From Ailurus styani (lineage: Eukaryota > Chordata > Mammalia > Carnivora > Ailuridae), in assembly GCA_002007465.1 (NCBI GenBank), contig LNAC01000687.1:363752-427751 (forward strand): a DNA stretch of 64,000 nucleotides, in the 5' to 3' direction. The notes below the pieces were generated by a model. That model had not been told where the DNA came from, searched no databases, and worked only from the letters and a program-made list of their open reading frames with translations. Position numbers and translations under genes: made by a program. Positions 23,062 through 35,701 of this stretch are shown here, piece by piece; position 1 is the first letter of the stretch, and each line of letters starts with the position of its first letter.

Positions 23062-25519
23062 GAGGAGGCGGCCTCCGCAGTCACTCGCTCAAGCTCCTAG
23101 CCTCTGGAGCATCTGGCCCATGGCTTCCTAGTGACGCCATGTTCCAGATCTCACACAGACTCTCAGAGCTGCACGCGGCAACCAGAAAATCTTTGTCACA
23201 GCCAAGATTTCACCTAAGAAGCCGACCTCCGTGACTCAGTGACGACTCTGTTGTAAAAAACTACCCAGACCTTTTCTGGAATTGAATAGGGCCTGCGTGC
23301 AGGGAATAGAAAGGCCACAGCTCTGAAGTATGTTCTCTCTGATGGCATCCAACAAAGGCCCCCAACCCAGGGACTGTGACTCAGGCCGAGCAAGTGCATG
23401 AGATGCATGAGGCTAAACATATGCGGACGAGAGCAACACCCCCACACCACACCTCACACCTGCCCATTCAGCCTGGGATGCCTGCTGTGTCCTTGGCCTG
23501 CCTAGAAACACGTTGTGGAAGGAAGCACTGTGTCCCTGGAGGTGGCCTCCCCCAGCCCAAGTGTGTATCTCTGCCAGGTCCCTACACCGGGAGCCTAGGG
23601 CCCACACTCCCTGCACACACCGACAGTCTCTGGGCACACTTGAGCTCCGGCCTGAAGGACCCACAAGGTGTGAGGCCAAAGCAAAAAGTTCACTGCAAAC
23701 CAAAGTCACAGGCTTCCCCTTTCTTCTGAGAAAGCCAAAGGAAGACTTCCCAGATCCCAACTCCTGCCTTCCCCTGCTTTAAGCACCTGGTAATTCAAAA
23801 TCCAAAGAATGGGTCCTGAATCCAGTACCAGTTATTCTTAGCAAGGCCTGGAAGCTTTCCAGGCACCCCCAGCCCAACTGCTGATAAGGCTTTCAAGAGT
23901 TATCTGCATGCTCCATCCTGCCTGACCCCCCCTCTCCCCACCACCTCTGAAACCTGCCCCCTCCAGCCGGGGCCTCCTTCCTCCTCCCCCACCTTCCAGA
24001 AGAAGCAACAGAGCTGTCCTACCAGCCAAGTGCAGCCAGGTACACGCCCTCCTGCAGAATAATCAGGCTCTTCAGCTGCCTCAAGCCCCAAGCCTCACTC
24101 CACACAGCATCTAACAAGAGCACGACAAGGAAACGACTCAAGCGGGCAGGCAGACAGCCCGGCCAAAGATGGGTCAGGGCCACACGCCAAGAGACACAGT
24201 GACGACTGCCGTGGCTCAGGTGAAAGCCGTGTAGGGACAAGGCCTGGCACCTGGATGGACCAACGGTGAGGATCTGCTTCCCTAGCCAGGGAGGGCACAT
24301 CCACAACCTCACAGAGGCTCACTGGGAGAGTAGGCAAGCGGGGCCCAAGGGCCACGCTGACTGGACCTCACTGTCACCGCTAGCCCAGACAGAGAAAGAC
24401 GTGGCCAGGGGATGGGGAGACCTCAGCACTGCTCACTGACCCGTGTCCCTCTTGTGCACTCCCGATGCCACCTGGCTGCTGGCCCACCCGGCCTAGGGGC
24501 TAAAGGGCATCGCACACCAATTGTGCCCACCACCCACCCCACACCACCCAGCGCCATCTCCTCCAGCATTTGCACCAACACTGGCCCCCTTCCCTTCCTC
24601 CCAGCCCACCCGTCCTCCTACACCTGCTGCCCACTCGTCCATCCCCAGCCCAAGGCTCCATGCCATCTGTGGCCACAAGCAGCAGCTCCAATGGCCCAGT
24701 GGAGTCTGTGGCTATGGTTCCCACATCAGGTGATCCAGGAGCACACACTCTCATCTGGAAAGTTTCCAAGTATACTCATTCTGCAAAAGCCCTGTATCTG
24801 GTCGGCGGTATGCCTCCAGATCTTTCTTAGCAAAGTGTGGGCGTGTGCTGTAGGGTTATCATACACACAGGATCCTGCTGCCCCGTCTTCCCGCTGACTG
24901 GCCGTGCAGGTCTGTCCTCACCAAGGGGCAACTGTCCCCCCAGCCTGCTAGCCAATGCATGGCTTTTGCGGGGGACAGGCCACTTCCCTCCACCTCTTGG
25001 CTCTGCTCAGTGTTTCAGTCCAGTCAAGTTTCCAGCCCCTGCAGAGTGCCACAGAGGAGCCCAATGCACAGGCTCTGCAAATGGGCTGCAGACCTTCCTG
25101 GGATAGAGACGGAGGGTACGGAATGGCTGGTTGGAGGAAGATGCTCTTAGGTGAGCAGGTGCGGCCCAACTCCCCCCAGACATCTGGTGTGGGTACCACT
25201 GGCTGGGCAGGGGGCATCCCGCCTGTACCACAGCCTGCCGCTGCTGCCCTCCTTGGGGTGGCAGGAAACACTGTCATCATGGTTACAGTGGCAACTCCCA
25301 GGGGCCACTCACCCTATAGCCACCTGCCTGCCCGGGTCCACGAATCACCGATTTGGGTATTGAACCCCAGGCTTCTGCCGCACTGATCTGTAGGGCGGTG
25401 CACATGGTATGGGCAGGCTCACCGCCTGTCTGCTCCATGGGCCGCCGTTATTTCCTCCCCCTCCCGCCCCTGTCTGACAGCCTTGCCCGTGGCACTGCCC
25501 ATTGGAAAGGGTCTGTTTC

Positions 25520-25556
25520 TTTTTTTTTTTTTTTTCGGTTTACACATTTATTATGA
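25520..25556 (-). repeat. Tiny retrocopy-like insertion with target duplications
   Basis: A T run (to 25535) is followed by CGGTTTACACATTTATTATGA. Read on the minus strand this is TCATAATAAATGTGTAAACC then poly-A, with an AATAAA signal placed correctly before the A tail. GTCTGTTTCTTT occurs at 25511-25522 and 25557-25568 as target duplication. It fits an extremely 5'-truncated mRNA copy made by L1. The source gene cannot be named. Confidence 0.6.
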
Positions 25557-28500
25557 GTCTGTTTCTTTACCGCAAGTTTTCCCCATCACTACTGCAGAGC
25601 AGCCGCCCTCCCTGTCCCAAAGCAAAAGCCCCTTTCTCTTGCCTTCTTCGCATGGTTGTATTTTGGCATAGTTCTCAGGTCAGCCTGTGCCCTGCTCCAG
25701 TGGGCGGTGTGAGGCACAGACCCCCCTTGCTTCCCTGGTGCCGGGCGTCAGGTCTGTTCCACCTCAGCCATACCCAAGACTCAAAGTCACAGGGCTCCAA
25801 TTGGGTCCGGCATGCACGGCAGGCCTCTTAGCTTCGGCACACGCTCTGGTATCTGGAGGCCAAGTCTCCCTCTTGGTTACTCATAGAATCTTCGAAGAGT
25901 CTAATGAATGGTGCTGGGCCATGCCCCATGCCCACTCGTGACACCCTGCACGGGGCAGAAAGCATGCAAGCCGGTGAGTCTTGAGTGAGCCCTGGCTCCC
26001 CGGCAACCCCATGGCAGCAGAGACAGCACACCGCCTCGGCACGGGTACCAAAGCCAGAAATAAGCCAGCCTCATCCCTGAGGACAGAAGTCACAACAGGA
26101 CCATCTGGTCTGGGGAACAACAAGGGACAGCTGGGTGCCAGCGCACCTTCTTGGTATGGATGCTAGTGGTGTGGCTGGGCTCCCTGTCCGAGCCACAGGG
26201 CTGGACGTTTAAAACACGTCTGCTCTCACTGCAGGCATGTTTTATGTGCCCTCTTATGGGCAGACTGGCATAGCAAGGAAAGCAAGGCCGAGAAAGAGGC
26301 CATCCATGGGAGACCAGGCCGAGCGTGGATGCAGCGCTGGTGCAAACCCTTCAAAGCAGAACTCGGCGCAGCTGGGCTGTTGTAGAGTTCTGCACAATGA
26401 CACCAGCCCCCGAGCAGACACCAAAAACCACACTCGACAACCGGGGCGCCAGGGGAGGCGGGGGGGGGGTCCTGCCCCCTTGGTGGGAGCACTTTCCTCT
26501 GTCAGTTGGAAAGGCCAACACACCTCTGGATGGAGGAGAGACATGCCAAGTCAGAATGCAGCCAAGAATGACGGGGGCATGCACGAATGACTGGGGAGCT
26601 CTTGTGGCCTCCACGGGGCTAGATACCCAGAAACAGAGGCTCCTGCTCCACATCACATCCATCTCCCACTGGCTGGCTGCATACGTGAAGGCAGAATCTA
26701 CAGCTCCATTTCACTCGAGATAACGTGTTCAAGGCTGGCCAGCCTGTCTATCTGGTCTTGAGGGGCCACACAGAGGACAGGGGCCCTCGGGCTTCACATG
26801 CCTGGGCTGAGGAGCCAGACAGCCCGGCCTCCCCCAGTGCAGGCCGGGCTATCACTGTGGCAGCTCCCAGGGGTGGAGCTGGAAAGCGGGCGCTGCTCTT
26901 TTCGCATGACGCGTGATGTCCTCCCGGCGGCTGCCAGCCAAGGACGTAAACACACATGGGAACACAGTGTCGCTGTGCTGTTCAGGGGCCTTGGCTGAGA
27001 AAGCCCTGACGTCTGTAAATATTCTGAGCAGCCGGCCCACTGCAACACCCCACCCTCCTCCCAGCTCGGCAACTGAGGATTCTACAATCTGTGTTTTGTC
27101 ATTTTGACTAAGTGGCATTTCACTGCGACCAATTTTCTACAGGGTTACTCCCTTCTGAGATCTCCACGATGTTTGGGGAGCACTAATTCAGCTCCACGCC
27201 AAGTGTCACAGTCCCTGCCGTTCAAAGGAACCACACAAATGAGGGGGAGAAGGAGCATTAGAGAAAGTCCTGGACACAGGGCAGCCTCTCCACCTTAGCT
27301 CCTCCTGGCTTCCCCACAAGCCAGGGCCCAGCCCAGCCTCATGGTGACCCCTGCTGTCCCCATGCTTAATAAAGGACAACAGAGTATTCCCACCAAGATG
27401 TACCCCAAGTGACAGGAGCCACTGAGAGATGATGGATGGCTAAGTGCACATATGTCATTTATGCAAATCTAAAACAGAAAGTTAAGAAAGAAAAGAAAAA
27501 AACAAAGCTGCAGTGATAACCGAAGGACAGCTTGGTGACCGGGGGCGACCTTGTTTTCACGGAGCCCATCACCCAACCCCATGGTCTGGACCAACAAATG
27601 CCAGATTCCACGGTGATGCCCTCACATACTGACATGTCGCCAACAGATGGACCCAGTTCCTGCACATCTGGAGCGTCAATGACAAGAGTGGCACCACTTC
27701 TAAATGCCCTCCCGGCCTCCCTGCCGTGGGCATTTTATCTCCAGACATGCTCCAGAGGCCCCTCGTTTCTCCACAGAAGCCCATAGAAGGAACAGGCACA
27801 CTTCCTCTGTGGGCAGGCACCAGGGGTGCCTCCAGAGAGCTCCCCCTCCAATACAGAAGACAGGCATGCGAACGAGACCCCGAGACACCATACACAGTTA
27901 CACCCACAGTGAAACGTGATCAGAAAGCCCACAAAATGAGGTCACAAGAGAAGCATGAGGCAGTGACAATTCAGGGGCAGGGTAGCCGGGGCAGAACTGA
28001 CAGCCTGTTTCCCTCATTCAGGGAAGGCTGTTGTCACCACACATCAGAGCAGGCACTGACAGCAGCCCAGTCTCAGTGGCCTGCAGTCTGTGGACATGCC
28101 AGTGAAGGCACGGGACTGGGGCTGATGGTCAAAGGCCAGATGAGGTGGGGGCACCAGGGCAGCCTGGCAACCACACAGGAGCACTAGGATCCTGGAGAGG
28201 AGGGAACAGAGGCTCTGCTGTGTCCTCCCCACTCCAACTCACCAGCCAGGTCACCCAGAGCTGGCAGGATCCTGAGACAATGGCCCAGGTGGAGCGAAGG
28301 CACTGGGACCTGGCCCTGGCTCTCAGTGACCTTGGGAACACTGCTTGCCCCTCAGCCTGAGTTTTCTTCACCGTGGGCAGCAGCCAACCAATGAACATTT
28401 GCCCAAAAAGATTCCCCAGAGAATTAAGAAGCAAGTTCGAGAAAGCATTTCCAAAGTGCTACCAGCTGTAGGCACCGCTTATAGCTACCATCACATCACA

Positions 28501-29179
28501 TCTGCTTCATGGAAGAAAGCTCTGAGCCCAAATAGCAGCAGCAAAATAGCAGGCAGCAGGTGGGGGAAGAAGGTCGCCAGGCCGGGCCTGAGCCCAGCAT
28601 GTGATATCCCTGCTGGAGGAAAAGGGCTGAGGCTCAGGGACTGGTCCAAGGGCAAAAGGCTCTCTCTACAGCTGTGGTCCAGGGAAGCCCATGAAGCACC
28701 TGATGCGCGGGGGTCCGGAAAAGGGGTCTTAAAGCCCAGCATCAGGGCCTGTGCTTACCCTGGGTCCAGTCCTGCCCCGCCCCCACCCCTGATGCCCTGG
28801 GGGGGATGGTGTGACTGAGCCACCCCAGAAAAGGCGTGTCCAAGAGCCGGCATGACCCAGCACTTGCTGCCCACTCAAACATCAGCTGTCACCCGGCTGC
28901 CCCGCAACAGGCCACAGAGAGGTGGCACCGTGACTCAGGGCTTCAGAACTGTCTGAGGCCCTAGCCCACCCACCCTGCAGCGACCACGCAGCTCCCAGCG
29001 CCGCCAGTCCGCTTCCCCGCAGTGAGACCGGCCCGGCCTGCCAATGGACCCTGCTTCCCATTCTAGCGGGGATCACTGGAAACGCTTTCCAGTAACGCAT
29101 GGGGCGCTTCGTCGGGGTCAGTTTGGTCTCTCCAGACCCAGCCGTAAGATTTCCGTTCCACGCCTCGGGAAAGGGAAAC

Positions 29180-29600
29180 AGGCAAGGCGAGGAGGTGCGG
29201 CCCTACTCCTCCACTCACTACCCGCGTCCCCGGAGCCCCGCGTCCCCGACCCCGGGCCAGCCCTCCAGGGAGAGGAGTCCGCCGGCCCGAGCCGCCAGCC
29301 GCACACTCACCGCCTCCGCCGCCGCCGACTTCCGGGTGCCGCGCCCGCGCGCCGCCGCCACCGCCCAGGCCCCGCCCCCAAGCCCTCTGTGCTCTCGCCA
29401 TTGGGCTGCACTGCCAAGGGCGGGGCGGCACGCTGCGACCGCGAACACCGTTGGCTGAGCGAGCTGTCGCTCGGGGGCTGCGGCCGTCCCGGCGCCCCGC
29501 CCCCAGGGCTGCGCCTAGCCTCCGGGCTGCGCGGGCGTCTGGGGGTCTCGTGACCCCCGCGGCTTTCCCAGGCTTCCCGGCTCCCCACCCCAGAGGACGC
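29180..29600. promoter_or_regulatory. TANGO2: TANGO2 CpG-island promoter
   Basis: Dense CpG segment. On the minus strand it holds a CCAAT box (29400-29404), GC boxes (CCCCGCCCCC near 29371, GGGCGGGGCGG near 29418) and an ETS/GABP site CCGGAAGT (29328-29335). This is a TATA-less housekeeping arrangement. The start site is likely near 29330-29390. Confidence 0.75.
29311..29390 (-). other. TANGO2: TANGO2 exon 1 (5' UTR), approximate
   Basis: Inferred non-coding first exon. The right limit is not defined by sequence; the left limit is a strong donor on the minus strand, GGAGGCG|GTGAGTGTG at 29311/29310, just downstream of the ETS site. No ATG is needed here because translation starts in the exon at 16589. 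Confidence 0.55.
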
Positions 29601-30089
29601 CCGTGGGAGGTCGCTACTGCTTGAGGCCGCCACAAGATTATGCTTTCGTGGACCCATTAGGGCCGCGGTCTGAACTCCAGAGGCCATAGGTTACCAAACC
29701 ACCTGGCGGTCTCCTGTGGGAGCCATAAGGGGACACCCACTTCTGGACCCGCCCCTCAGGCTGGGTCCTGTTCCACATCTACTACCGGCTCTAGACCTGG
29801 CCATCCCTCCCTTTTCTTTATGGCTCTTAGTTCGGTTCAGCCTCTGCCACTCTGGCCTTTGCACCCCACCCCTCTACCCCCCACCAACTCTGCCATACTA
29901 AGGACAAACCCTGGACCGGGCACTCCAGATCAGCCACTGTGGCCTTTGAACCCACTTGGAGGCTGTTGCTGGGCTCCCTGCCTTCAGTGATCTCTAGGCT
30001 GTGGTCTAGGGCCTAAGTGCAGGGAAAGTGGAGAGTCAGAGGCCCAGGGCCAAGGGCCTACTCCAAAGTTAGCGCTCAGAAAACTATGA

Positions 30090-30280
30090 CAAGGATGACA
30101 GTTACATTAAGGATAATAATGTGCTAAGCACTCCAAACCCAGGGTGCCAGGCTCTCAGGTGTCATTCCCCCCATTTTACAGTTGCAAACGTTGAAGCTCA
30201 GAGCAGTTACCCCACTTTTAAAAAAGATGACAAGTGGCAGTGGCTGGATTAGATCCGCAGTTCTGTGTGAAGACCTACTG
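30090..30280 (+). repeat. MIR relic
   Basis: GATAATAATGTGCTAAGCAC, CCCCCATTTTACAGTTGCAA and GAAGCTCAGAGCAGTTACC follow the order of a MIR-family SINE. Confidence 0.6.
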
Positions 30281-30789
30281 TCCAGATCTCGACTCAGACC
30301 ACTGATGTCCTGTGGAAAATAGGTTTAGAGAGGGAACAGGCCTAACGGGTGATCAACAAAGACAAGAGTTGATCCCAAACCTTCCTGACACACCCAAATG
30401 CCTATTCCACCCAACTCTCTTGCCATCTCTTCTGTGTTCCTCCTGGAACCCAATGGGAGCCCTTTACAGACATGGAAACTAAGAACTCCAGATACCCAAG
30501 GACTCATGGCCAGCAGGCAGCAGACTCAGCTTGAGGCATGGTCCTTCCTCCCACCATCCAGCAGCAGAATCCTCCGGGGCTGGTGCCAGTAATTTTCCTC
30601 TGGGCAGCCAGACCTTTCAGTCCATCCAAAAGGTGATAGTGCTAAATAAGATTTGGGGCTTAGGTGTGTGTGACCATGCCGTGAGGTATAAGGCAGCAGT
30701 TGCAGAGTGGTCTGCCCCAAACCACTGGGCCACATGCCTCAGGGGAATGGAACACAGAATGGTGCTTGCCTGTTGCTAACAAAGAGGAA

Positions 30790-30910
30790 TGCAGTCATGC
30801 ATGGGTTGGACAGAGGTTCAAGTCCTCTCTGCCACAGAGCATATGGTCCTGGGCCAGCCCCACTTCTAGCTACACTCTCCCCATCTGGATGGGTCCATGT
30901 TAGATACTCT
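30790..30910 (+). repeat. MIR relic
   Basis: GAGGTTCAAGTCCTCTCTGC, then GGTCCTGGGCCAG and CTCTCCCCATCTGGATGGG, matching the MIR core order. Confidence 0.55.
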
Positions 30911-32694
30911 GATATATCGTCTTTGTTTCTGCTGACTCCAGTTGGCAACATTCAGTGCTAGGGAGCAGATACGATCAGATAAGATGGGTCGCGGTGGGAA
31001 GCTGAACTCTGGGGTCTCAGGGCTGCAAAGAGTTCACACATCCTTGGTTGGGGAGCTCACTGCCTTATTTGGTCACCCTTTCAGTCTCTGAGCATTTGCC
31101 ACCTCCAGCTGACACCTTTTGTCCCTATAGCTTTGCTCACATGTAGAGCTCTCCAGGAGCTGGGTGGAGAGGATGGGAGAGAGGGAGGAGACTAGCTAAC
31201 TGGTCCCTGTGCCAATGGTCATGCGGTAGGGGCTCTCTACCCTGCTTTTTGACTGTTACTGACCCCTACCTGCAACCTGGGTAATGGTGGGCCCACTGCC
31301 TGAGAGTGATCTTGAGTCCTCTTGGAACTGACACTGTCCACCCTACTACTCTGTATGTGGCTGGTGATCCAGCTTGGGGGACAGAATCCTGCCTGGAGTG
31401 GGGGGTAGGGAGGCAATCCCCACCTAGGACAATCTGGGAGCACAATTCTCCCCTTCGCTCTCTCACCAGAAGTCTGTCCAGCCCCTCCTGCCACCATCAG
31501 CAAGTGTGTGGGAAAGGCATGATGCTGGACCACAGGCTCACTATGAGAATCGGGCTCCAGGAGGACCAGGGCCCAATGCCCCTGGAGAAATCTTTAGGAA
31601 CAGCTGGACTAATGAGATCCACTCCTAATGGAAGGAAGAGAACTCCCCAGGCAACACAGCAGCTGGTTCAGAATGTCACCAATGGTATGGCTCCACAGGA
31701 CAAGACCTACCTTGCTCATAGGGGCCCCTGCATCTCAGAGAAGGACCTTGCCTTCCATCTGCCCAGAGTTACAAGCAACATCACTATGCCAGAGTGTCAA
31801 ATGACTCTCATCTCAAGTGCCAACTCCAATTGACTGGTGGTGGCTGCCTGGCTCTAAAAGGCTCAGGTGGATTTGCTGTGTGCGCCAGGTACCACAGGGG
31901 GGACCCAATGGTGGTAGCAGTGGTGAGTTCTGGCCCCGCATCCCCTCACTTTCTTTGTTCTGAGCAAGTGACTATGGTGTGAACACTCTGGAGCTCTGAT
32001 GTGAGTGGATAACATAGGAATGTCCGGTTTCCCCATTAGCGCTGTCATGGGCCTGTGACTCCCTGGGTGGACATGAGGAATATGGTGGGCTGAGAATCTG
32101 GTCATCTCCAGATGCAACCAGGGCAGGAAAGGCTTAGAGTTAAGCGTGAGCCAGAGTCACTGGCAGAGAAGCCATGATCTCTTGAACGCCCTAAGTCCCA
32201 ATGGGCAGCACCCCCACTCCCCACTGGTGACCCCCCCCACCACAAAGATAAGTGGACTGGCCAAGGATTATGGTCCCATTTGTGGGCATATATGTATGCC
32301 TTGTGTCCCTGGAGGGACCACGTCGTGGCACCCCACAGGGTTCCTCCAAGATCCCGGGTAGGGTGAAGGAAATGGGACACCAGAAGGAGGGGGTGGCGAT
32401 AAACCCACAAACTCCTCCCTCCCACCCCCTCCCAGGCCCTGAGCTGTGGTGATTTGATGGAGGAGATGAGGGAGGGCAGTCCTGTGGCAGTGCTGCAGGG
32501 TGGGCTGAGCCAAGGTGTCCGTAGATTCACGCCCAGTGGCGGAGGAAAACCTCTATTTCACCGAAAGGCCCTTCCTGCCCTCAGAAACACGGCTCCCTAT
32601 GCAGCCTCGCTGAGTCAAGGTCGGACCCCGCCTCTCTGTGAGAACCGCGGGACTACGAAGGTGGAAGCACCCCCAGGCATCGGAGGTTTGACTG

Positions 32695-32765
32695 CCGGTA
32701 ATCTAAAGCAAGCGAGAACCTTTCGGAGCTTCAATTTCCCATCTGTAAAATGGGAAGGCAGCAGA
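32695..32765 (+). repeat. MIR relic
   Basis: AATTTCCCATCTGTAAAATG with flanks is the conserved MIR 3' segment, at the edge of the ARVCF CpG island. Confidence 0.55.
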
Positions 32766-32799
32766 ACTCTTCCTCGCGAATTATGTGAAAAATACGGTT

Positions 32800-33880
32800 A
32801 GATATTGACAGGAGGGCGCGGCGCGCAGCGCCCGGCGAACAGCTGGCGCGGGAGAAGGATCCCAGCGAGCTAGGGGCAGTGATGGAGGCAGTGAGGCTGG
32901 AGTACGGAGAAGGGGTGCAGGGCCTCCTAAGCCCCTCTCGGGGCCGGACGCTCCGGGGACATCCTCGAACTCGGCCGAGAGGGGGCGGCCCCGAGGCCCC
33001 CGCCGCCGCCGCAGCGGTCCCGGCAGGTGCCGGGGCCTCGGCCACTCCACGAAGGGGCTGGTCGTCGGCCGGGACGGACACCCCGGGAGCCCAATGGCAA
33101 GCCGGCGTTTCCCAGCTCCCGTCCAATCGGCGCCGGTTGCCGGGCCGCGCTGGGTCTCCCGACCAATGGGAAAATTCGCGTTCGGAATGGGCGGGGCGGA
33201 GGGTCGCGTAACCGGCCAGACCCGCTTTGCGCACGGGCCGCGCGAGGGGCGGGGAGGGCTGGCCCCGGGGCTGCACGCTGGGCCCGGGAGGGGTCCGCCC
33301 CCGCACCCGCCCAAGTTGAGGCCCCGTGGACCGCTAACCGCGCCGCGCCCTGGGGACGCCGCTCCCCGTGCGCCTAGAGACCCGGGGACGCCCGTCTGGG
33401 GGCGGGGGCCACGCTGCGGGGCCGCCCACGCCGCGCTCCAGGTAGGCTCGGGCCGGGGGGCGGGGTCGGGAGGTCGGGGCCGGGGCTGGGACGAGGCCGG
33501 AGGGCCGGGACGGAATCCAGGTTGGGGTCCAGCAGGAGCCAGGGTCTAGGAGGGCTGCTGAGCCGGGAATCGAAGTCCGTCCGGGTATCGCGGCCGGGGA
33601 AGGAGCCGGGCTCCGCCCCACCTGCTCCTCGCCCGCGCCGCGGTGCGCGAGACCCTGGACCACGGGGGCGGGTCCCTTTGTGCGCGGCCTCGGGGCCCTG
33701 GCCCACAGGGCCAGGGCGCCCCGCACCACGCGCCCCCGCCGAGACGCTGCCGGAACCCGCAGCCTTGACCGCCCTGCGCGACGCCGGGCTCCTTGCAGCT
33801 GGGGTCTGGAAGCCACGGAAACTTTCCAGGGGCCCGAGGGGCGGCGGGGCCGGGGAACTTTCCTGGGGCGGCGTGCCGCT
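32800..33880 (+). promoter_or_regulatory. ARVCF: ARVCF CpG-island promoter
   Basis: About 1 kb of very CpG-dense sequence. Three CCAAT boxes in the same orientation at 33091, 33123 and 33163, then a GC box GGGCGGGGC at 33189-33197, with no TATA box. NF-Y arrays of this kind usually sit 60-150 bp upstream of the start, which points to initiation near 33230-33280 on the plus strand. The distance to the TANGO2 island (about 4 kb) fits the human arrangement. Confidence 0.7.
33250..33441 (+). other. ARVCF: ARVCF exon 1 (5' UTR), inferred
   Basis: Inferred non-coding first exon. The right end is a strong donor, CGCTCCAG|GTAGGCTCG at 33441/33442. The left end is only an estimate from the CCAAT/GC-box spacing. 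No conserved coding sequence is seen. Confidence 0.45.
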
Positions 33881-35684
33881 GAAACCAGCTGGGGTACGGC
33901 GGGGCCAAGGGGATGTCCCAGCTCCCGCTGCTCCCGCCGCCTAGAGGACGACGGAGGGGATGCCCAGAGTCCCTGGCGGGTGCCCTGAACGGGGCCTCCC
34001 TGACCAGGGATCCCCCTGTTCCGCCACCCCTAGATCCCCTCTGTGGGACACCGGGCCCCTGGCAGAGGAGGGTCCCCCCCCACTCGGGGTGCTACTCAGC
34101 CTGGGTTTGCTGAGGTGTGGCCCCGGGGCAGGCAGCCTGAGATCCCCAGCCTTCCCATTTGAATCTTTAATTAAATGTTGGGTGCTTAAAATATGTCACT
34201 GTTTCTAACCTGTGCATAACGGAGCTCAGGAATTCTGGCTGTTTTCCTTCTAGACCCAGGCATGTTTAGAAACAGAAAAGAACCACTCGAACAGGGTTTC
34301 ATCGTTTGGGCTAGGCTCTCCGTGTAACCTCAGGTGGTTACACCTCTCTCACAGCCGTTCCAGTTGTCACCTACATCACTGTGTCACCTATAAAGTCAGG
34401 ATTTATAAACCCAGGGGGTTGGGAGATGAGCGGCTTAGTTTTGTGAGGGCAGTGTCTCCCCTTGAGGACCTGCACCAGGGGTGGACTGGAAGCCTCCATC
34501 CCCTTCCTCTGCCTCCACTTGAGATGCAGGCCGCCCCCAGAGGTCTGTTTGTCCAGAGCAGATCATGCCTGTCTTGTGTTCAGTGTATCTCTGGACCAGG
34601 GATGGTGCTGGACACAGGAGATAATCAAAGACCTCTACATGGCATACTGGGCCCATGGCATGTGGGGCTGGAGATCCAGAACGCATCGTTTCTCCCAGCC
34701 TTGCCCTGTCTCACCCACTGTACCGTGTCTGTTGCCTACTCCCTCAAGTCTGTAGTTCATTGGCACCCAGCACCGGGCTGGGCCCAGAGCTTTCACTATG
34801 CTCAGGATTCTAGTCCTGGCCTCGGAAGGAGGATCACAGCCAAGCCAGCCCCTGCCCTGCTCTTCTTCACAGTGTTTTCTGCATAGACACAAGCACCTGC
34901 AGACCATGACCCTCCCAGTAAACTGGACCAGCTCGCAGTCCTGCTAAATTCGCTTCCCCATGCCACATTGGGGTTGCATGGTGCCCCCTCCAGAGGTGGC
35001 CCCTCAGGTCTCTTCCCAGTCCCAGGGTCTCTGCATCTCTGAGGCTCTGTGAAGGCAGGGCTGGACTTCCATCCCTGTTTGCTCTGCATAAACCTTCAGG
35101 GTAGATCTGCCACACCCGCTTCACCCCAAGAGTCAAGCCTGAGGGGCATGAATAGTGGGGTCCTGTACCTTCAGGGGGAGCCAGGAGCCACATGCAGCTG
35201 GAGGGCAAGGACACTAGGCATGCTAAAGCCCTGGCCAGTCCCTAGCATCTGCCCTGTGCCCTGGTTTGGCCTCAGCAAAGGGAGGGAGGGTGGGGTGAGC
35301 CCCGTGGACTGCCCGGAGGGCCATCGGGGGTTCTGGGGACTTCCCAGTGGTGGCTCAAGTGGGGGGAAGGCATCTGTTTTTTTGCCACCAGCTTCCATCA
35401 GGATAGCGATGAAGTCTTGGGCTGCTCAGCAGGAGACCTAGAATTGGCAACCAGAGGGAACATGGGGTCAGGAATCCCTTACCGGGCTTTCCTCACTGGG
35501 ACAGCTGCACAGTTCGGTTTATTTCACAGGTCAGGAAGACAAGCCCAGAGCGGTGGATACCCATTTCATCCACATCTGCCCCTCATCCCTTCCCCCACCT
35601 GGTGTCCAATCCCGGGCTCTTCCCACTGCCCCAGTGGATCTTGAGGAGCCACCGGACTCTACGAAAGCAGCGACTAGCTGGTGT

Positions 35685-35701
35685 GGCCACCAGAGGGCAC
35701 C
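35685..35701 (+). promoter_or_regulatory. CTCF-like motif
   Basis: GGCCACCAGAGGGCACC is a near-consensus CTCF core, about 2.3 kb inside ARVCF intron 1. Motif only. Confidence 0.45.

Larger units (their letters stand above)
16629..29310 (-). other. TANGO2: TANGO2 intron 1 (host of miR-185)
   Basis: A 12.7-kb intron in the 5' UTR between the inferred CpG-island exon and the first coding exon. It holds the miR-185 hairpin, Can-SINEs at 17439 and 19290, a small retrocopy-like insertion at 25520-25556 and a gap at 22681-23061. The rest (17650-19280, 19530-20755, 20845-22680, 23062-25510, 25560-29200) is GC-rich, apparently single-copy DNA without a recognisable gene. Alternative 5' UTR exons could exist but cannot be called by eye. 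Confidence 0.75.
29601..32690. other. Interval between TANGO2 and ARVCF promoters
   Basis: About 3.1 kb of mostly single-copy DNA between two divergent CpG islands. It holds MIR relics (30090-30280, 30790-30910) and no Can-SINE. No convincing coding exon; the longest frame (31306-31833, plus) has no recognised domain. Confidence 0.6.
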
